Source: Natronococcus occultus SP4
Lineage (GTDB): Archaea > Halobacteriota > Halobacteria > Halobacteriales > Natrialbaceae
NCBI RefSeq assembly: GCF_000328685.1
Contig: NC_019974.1
Location: 2,843,001 to 2,907,000, forward strand
DNA: 64,000 nt
Reading direction: 5' to 3'
The notes beneath the pieces were generated by a model. It was not told where the DNA came from, did no database searches, and saw nothing but the letters and a program-made list of their open reading frames with translations. This document shows, piece by piece, positions 60,440-64,000 of the stretch (its first letter is position 1; each line of letters begins with the position of its first letter). Both the position numbers and the translations under genes were made by a program.

Positions 60440-61261
60440 ATGAAAGAGAAACTATCCCGGGCCAACGAAATACGGAAGAGTAGTGACGAATCGTTGCTTC
60501 AAAAGGGAATAGGACTCGGTACACGAACCGTAAAGTCAACAGCGAAACGAGCGACATATACGGCTTGTAGAGAGGCCTATCAGTCGCTCCCAAGCCGAGA
60601 CAGTTGGACAGTAGGACGAACTTTGTATCCGCTTGAGGACCAAGATCCAAACTGGACGTACCACAACGAGGAATGGGACCGAGTAGTCGATCGTTGGGAA
60701 CACCGTCGATTGCTGCAAGAGAACCGCTGTCTAACGGTTTTCGACTCGGAGCAACAACCAGACGAGCGGGTCACATGGAACAATAACAGTGAGTTCTCGG
60801 TTGACGTTCCCGCCGGAAAAGCGGATCGGTGGGTCTACCTCTACTTGGACCCTGTTGAACACATCTGGCGCAACTTCAAATGGGAGTTTGTGGTTTCGCG
60901 GCAGTCACAGTTCAAAGAACTCCAGTTCGGATTCCGGTACCATGACTTCTACAATCGATATCGCTTTCGGCATCAAGATAGCCACTTTCACTATGATACC
61001 GTTCTAAATGGTGAGTTCTACAATAGCCAAAATAAAGTTCCATACCCGATGAAGACGGGAGCGGAATACCATGTCACTATTCAGGCGATCGACAATCAGT
61101 TCTCTCTCACCGTTAATGGTCAGACAATCCTCAATGAAGTTGATTTCCTAAGACGGTTTCCTCGTGGTTCGTGTGCAATCATTCTCTGGGAAGACGACGA
61201 TATCACACCGATTCGGGCGAAGATTCATAGTTTAGAGGTTACTGAGATCGTTCCCGAATAG
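60440..61261 (+). CDS. Unknown protein with LamG/concanavalin-like C-terminal domain
   Basis: 273 residues, no signal peptide. The first 60 are basic and helical. Residues about 100-265 are rich in aromatic strands, such as RWVYLYLDPVEHIWRNFKWE, LQFGFRYHDFYNRYRFRHQD and YHVTIQAIDNQFSLTVNGQT, the pattern of jelly-roll carbohydrate-binding or DUF1080-like domains. It lies among glycosyltransferases and a flippase, so binding or processing a glycan is a reasonable guess. I do not recognise a family. AT-rich DNA. Confidence 0.6.
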   Translation: MKEKLSRANEIRKSSDESLLQKGIGLGTRTVKSTAKRATYTACREAYQSLPSRDSWTVGRTLYPLEDQDPNWTYHNEEWDRVVDRWEHRRLLQENRCLTVFDSEQQPDERVTWNNNSEFSVDVPAGKADRWVYLYLDPVEHIWRNFKWEFVVSRQSQFKELQFGFRYHDFYNRYRFRHQDSHFHYDTVLNGEFYNSQNKVPYPMKTGAEYHVTIQAIDNQFSLTVNGQTILNEVDFLRRFPRGSCAIILWEDDDITPIRAKIHSLEVTEIVPE

Positions 61262-61286
61262 TTACCTCTCGGTTCGTAGCTCTAGT

Positions 61287-62750
61287 TTAGAGGGGGACCG
61301 CCGATCGGACTTCCTGTGTTTCTATCAATCCAACTAATATACTAGCTGTAAGCCAGACGAGTCCACCGAACAGGACAACTGCAACCAATGAAACGAGACC
61401 AGTAATCGTAGACGCAACAGGTAGTACGGCTACTGCCATAACTGCAGTGACGGCAGTAATCTTGGCACAGCTTCGACCGATGGAGCGCCAGTTTAGATCT
61501 AACTCGAGGTTCATCAGATACACGTTAAATGCAACATACACTGCGTACGAGCTGGCGGTCGAGATTGCTGCACCAACGATTCCAATAGTAGGAATGAGAA
61601 CAATGTTTAGAAGCAGGTTGGTCACGGCTGTCGTACCTTTTGCGTATGCACGGTACTTTGCTCGGCCGAGATAGTCGAGCCCTCCTTCAGTGATGTAAGC
61701 AACAGCCTGTGCAATCAAATAAACAGTCAAAATTTGTAGAACAACCGTCCCACCAGCGTATTCGGAACCGAACAGAAGGGTAAGCGTTGGCTCTGCAACG
61801 ATAACTAACCCAACCATCGCTGGAATGTAGAACAAGAGGACCCCTGTCAATGCATCGCTGTATAGTTTTGAGGCAGTGTCGAGATTCCCACGCCGCAACT
61901 GCTCGCTGTACCGCGGACTTAGAGAGTAGCCGAGTGATGTTGCAGGTGCCTTCAGAAACGTCATCACCTGTTTGGCAACAACATAATAGCTCACCGCAAG
62001 GGGTGTCAGAAATGCCCCGACAAGGAGAATATCTACGCGTTTGATAACAGTATCACTGTTTTGTGTTAGTGAGATCGGAACTGCATATTCAGCAACTTGT
62101 CGACGAAGCCCGGGTTTTATTTCCCCTCTCTCAAATCCAGAATATTGGTAATAAACGAAACCGACTGCAAGGGCTGCTGCACTGAGAGAGCCAATAACGT
62201 GGCCTGTTAGGGCACCAACTGCACCAAATCCAGCGAGCACTAACCCGATTGCAACGACTGGTCGGATTACGGCCCCCAGAATCATAATATATGCCGACCA
62301 ATTGATTTTCTTAAACCCCTGGCATATTCTTCGTCCGCTGCTGACAACACCGCTTGCAAAGACGTATGCCGCTCCGGCGAGGAGCAACGGCTCCAAACCT
62401 GGCTCGCCAAAAATCACTACGAGGTGTTCGCGGGCAACAATCAGTCCGATGGTAACTGCTCCCAGCGTTATTACTAACGCTATAGCTGCGGTTTCAATAA
62501 TATGGGGTATTTGTTGGGGGTCGTCCTCGATGTACTCTGTCACATAGCGAGCGGCAGATTTCCCGAGTCCCAATTTCCCTGCCAGTGTCGCTATCGTGAA
62601 TATTGAGATTGAGAGGTACAACAGTCCGTACTCCGAAGGCTCCAACAAACGAGCCAGAACAATAGCAAGTAGGCCACCAGATATTGTTTTAGAAAATCTA
62701 GATAGCAAATCTATCCTAAATCCAGAGAGTATTTTATTAGTTATCGACAT
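61287..62750 (-). CDS. Oligosaccharide flippase (Wzx/MATE-type), copy 2
   Basis: 487 residues, same length and order of motifs as the protein at 55345: LLAIVLARLLEPSEYGLLYL, KSAARYVTEYIEDDPQQIPH, LLFGSEYAGGTVVLQILTVY and DYLGRAKYRAYAKGTTAV. About fourteen membrane helices. The two flippases may serve different glycans or be an acquired duplicate; the DNA of this copy is AT-richer. It ends about 25 bases from the convergent unknown gene at 60440. Confidence 0.88.
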   Translation of the reverse strand: MSITNKILSGFRIDLLSRFSKTISGGLLAIVLARLLEPSEYGLLYLSISIFTIATLAGKLGLGKSAARYVTEYIEDDPQQIPHIIETAAIALVITLGAVTIGLIVAREHLVVIFGEPGLEPLLLAGAAYVFASGVVSSGRRICQGFKKINWSAYIMILGAVIRPVVAIGLVLAGFGAVGALTGHVIGSLSAAALAVGFVYYQYSGFERGEIKPGLRRQVAEYAVPISLTQNSDTVIKRVDILLVGAFLTPLAVSYYVVAKQVMTFLKAPATSLGYSLSPRYSEQLRRGNLDTASKLYSDALTGVLLFYIPAMVGLVIVAEPTLTLLFGSEYAGGTVVLQILTVYLIAQAVAYITEGGLDYLGRAKYRAYAKGTTAVTNLLLNIVLIPTIGIVGAAISTASSYAVYVAFNVYLMNLELDLNWRSIGRSCAKITAVTAVMAVAVLPVASTITGLVSLVAVVLFGGLVWLTASILVGLIETQEVRSAVPL

Positions 62751-62857
62751 GAGGTTTTATAGACATCTCAGAATAGATAATTCTATTGGTGTGAGATAGA
62801 ACTCTTTATGGGATCTGACCGTCGTGTCACCCTTCAGTGGGGGATCTCGGTGTGCGT

Positions 62858-63592
62858 TCACCGCTGATACCGTGTCACTTCCTCACTCACTGCTTGGATC
62901 GCTTCATCCACAGTTGCGTCCTCGGTATCGATGGTGAGTGTACAGATAGAACAATCCCTTCTCGAAAAGGTTTCGATGATCCTAGCCACCTTTCCAGCGA
63001 CTTCATCGCAGATCTCAGCCGCGTTCGTGTCTCGGTCTCGTGCAATCTCCTCGAGTCGGCTCTCGTTTGTGTTCCGCTGTTGAAGTCGCGAAACGACTTT
63101 CGTGCCGTCAGTCTCGACGAATACGACGATGTGGGTCGTCGGGCTTGGGAACTGATCGAGGAGTCGATAGAGAACTGTCCTATCGCAGTCTGAGCCAGTG
63201 AGCAGTATCGACCACAGCAACTGGAACAGTCCTTGGTCAAGAATCTCGATCTCTGTTGTCGCACTCGACCGACTGTAGATGGTACGCAGGTATAGTGCGT
63301 ATACACTCAGTTTCAGGAGATCGACGTAGGAACGTTGGTTCGTCCTACAGAGCAACCAAAGGATCTTCGTTGACTGAATCGGATGACGAATCAGTGCTAT
63401 CAGGGCTAATTTAATAATAATCCCGTAACGTGTGAGATCAGACTCCGTTTGATGGGTTACCGAATAGGTCCGGTTATTAGCCGGAAGGGCGGTTGCCGTG
63501 AGATCGTCTTCAAGTCCGCGAGCAATCGTTGATTTTCCTGAAGCTGGGTTTCCAGCGAATTCAATAACAGCCGAAGAGGAAGATTTCGTCAT
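62858..63592 (-). CDS. P-loop kinase-like protein
   Basis: 244 residues. The Walker A motif GNPASGKSTIARGLEDD is at about 14-30, and IEILDQGLFQLLWSILL may hold the Walker B-like acidic residue. The layout resembles thymidylate- or adenylylsulfate-kinase-like proteins found in polysaccharide loci, often annotated as AAA-type or sugar kinases. The substrate is unknown. It is next to the polysaccharide pyruvyl-transferase-like gene on the same strand, 51 bases apart, so they are probably co-transcribed. Confidence 0.72.
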   Translation of the reverse strand: MTKSSSSAVIEFAGNPASGKSTIARGLEDDLTATALPANNRTYSVTHQTESDLTRYGIIIKLALIALIRHPIQSTKILWLLCRTNQRSYVDLLKLSVYALYLRTIYSRSSATTEIEILDQGLFQLLWSILLTGSDCDRTVLYRLLDQFPSPTTHIVVFVETDGTKVVSRLQQRNTNESRLEEIARDRDTNAAEICDEVAGKVARIIETFSRRDCSICTLTIDTEDATVDEAIQAVSEEVTRYQR

Positions 63593-63643
63593 AAGTGTAC
63601 AAAACTAGGTGGGTGAAATAATACCACCGATACGAAAGCAGGG

Positions 63644-64000
63644 CTATTTCTCAAAGAGGTCGGTGATCAGATCGTTCCGAAGGATTTCCGCCCGCTTTCG
63701 TTCGACCGTGGCTGCCTCATCCTTCCTGTTTTTGATCATTTGAGAGATCGCGGTCTCCAGCTCCTGTGTACTGAGAGTCTCTCTTCCGTCAAAATAGTAC
63801 TGTGCCTGGCCAAACTCGGCTAGGAGTTCTTTATACTTTATTGCCCACCCGATTGCAATAACTGGCGTGTTGTTTTTATACGCATGAACGAGCGAGTGAT
63901 ACCGCGAACCGATCAAGAATTCGAACTGGTCGATGATCCGTTCCAATTCGAGCGCCGAGAGGTCGTCATCTACCAAGTGAACTGCCTCCGTGTCATCGAA
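63644..64000 (-). CDS. Polysaccharide pyruvyl-transferase-family protein (5' end outside window)
   Basis: The frame is open from the window edge to the stop at 63644; only the C-terminal 118 residues are present. The segment FEFLIGSRYHSLVHAYKNNT and PVIAIGWAIKYKELLAEFGQ is the typical C-terminal region of CsaB/WcaK-type pyruvyl transferases, which add pyruvate ketals from phosphoenolpyruvate to polysaccharide sugars. An apparent TTG start inside the window is not the true start because coding continues upstream of it. The protein would give the surface glycan an acidic decoration. Confidence 0.82.
   Translation of the reverse strand, partial: FDDTEAVHLVDDDLSALELERIIDQFEFLIGSRYHSLVHAYKNNTPVIAIGWAIKYKELLAEFGQAQYYFDGRETLSTQELETAISQMIKNRKDEAATVERKRAEILRNDLITDLFEK

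Noticed and set aside
1-64000. tRNA or rRNA genes
   Set aside because: I looked for T-loop (GGTTCGAATCC) and rRNA-like conserved strings and found none with a matching clover-leaf; a tRNA search tool was not available.

Overview
The window is haloarchaeal chromosomal DNA. Proteins are strongly acidic and the DNA is mostly GC-rich. Many genes appear leaderless, with a TATA-like box about 25-30 bases before the start codon. Twin-arginine signals and haloarchaeal lipoboxes are frequent, and several proteins belong to typically haloarchaeal groups (HalOD1, zinc-ribbon microproteins, receiver/PAS histidine kinases, DUF7344-like winged helices). A precise genus cannot be given from sequence reading alone.

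Layout. (1) 1-6.1 kb: four tandem, paralogous Tat-exported beta-propeller (PQQ-repeat) proteins on the minus strand, two ending in PGF-type C-terminal sorting signals; the fourth is split by an in-frame TAG. (2) 6.4-16.9 kb: a CPBP protease diverging from a winged-helix/MazF-type toxin pair, two hydrolase/cupredoxin genes, a zinc-ribbon regulator, a histidine kinase with a degenerate receiver, a CitMHS-type transporter, and a methyltransferase/membrane-protein operon. (3) 16.3-26.3 kb: lipoproteins, a divergent regulator/unknown-enzyme pair with a repeated operator-like motif, two Tat-exported M14-type metallo-hydrolases, a duplicated winged-helix regulator, an RHH regulator with a 58-residue partner, and a 22-bp tandem array. 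(4) 26.8-30.6 kb: a nucleotide-sugar dehydrogenase between an intact and a decayed copy of one glycosyltransferase. (5) 30.6-42.8 kb: small accessory genes, a VapBC-like module, an IS1341-type tnpB element with structured ends, solo palindromic IS ends, a LysO-type exporter, an esterase and several microproteins. (6) 42.7-64 kb: a surface-glycan locus holding a nucleotidyltransferase, a sugar epimerase, GT4 and GT2 glycosyltransferases, two flippases, two asparagine-synthetase-like proteins (one frameshifted), a polysaccharide pyruvyl-transferase-like gene, and a 1242-residue six-repeat/beta-helix protein.

How the genes fit together. The dehydrogenase (28.2 kb), nucleotidyltransferase (43.0 kb) and epimerase (43.9 kb) would supply activated, probably uronic, sugars. 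The glycosyltransferases would assemble a lipid-linked glycan and the flippases would move it outward. The asparagine-synthetase-like and pyruvyl-transferase-like proteins could decorate it. The right end, from about 56.9 kb, is visibly AT-richer than the rest, as expected of exchanged glycan genes.

The best candidates for undescribed biology are the divergent regulator/nucleotide-glycosidase-like pair at 18.35-19.67 kb with its three-site operator, the six-repeat cysteine-patterned beta-helix protein at 46.4-50.1 kb, the PQQ-propeller array, and the tnpB element with its 3' hairpins.
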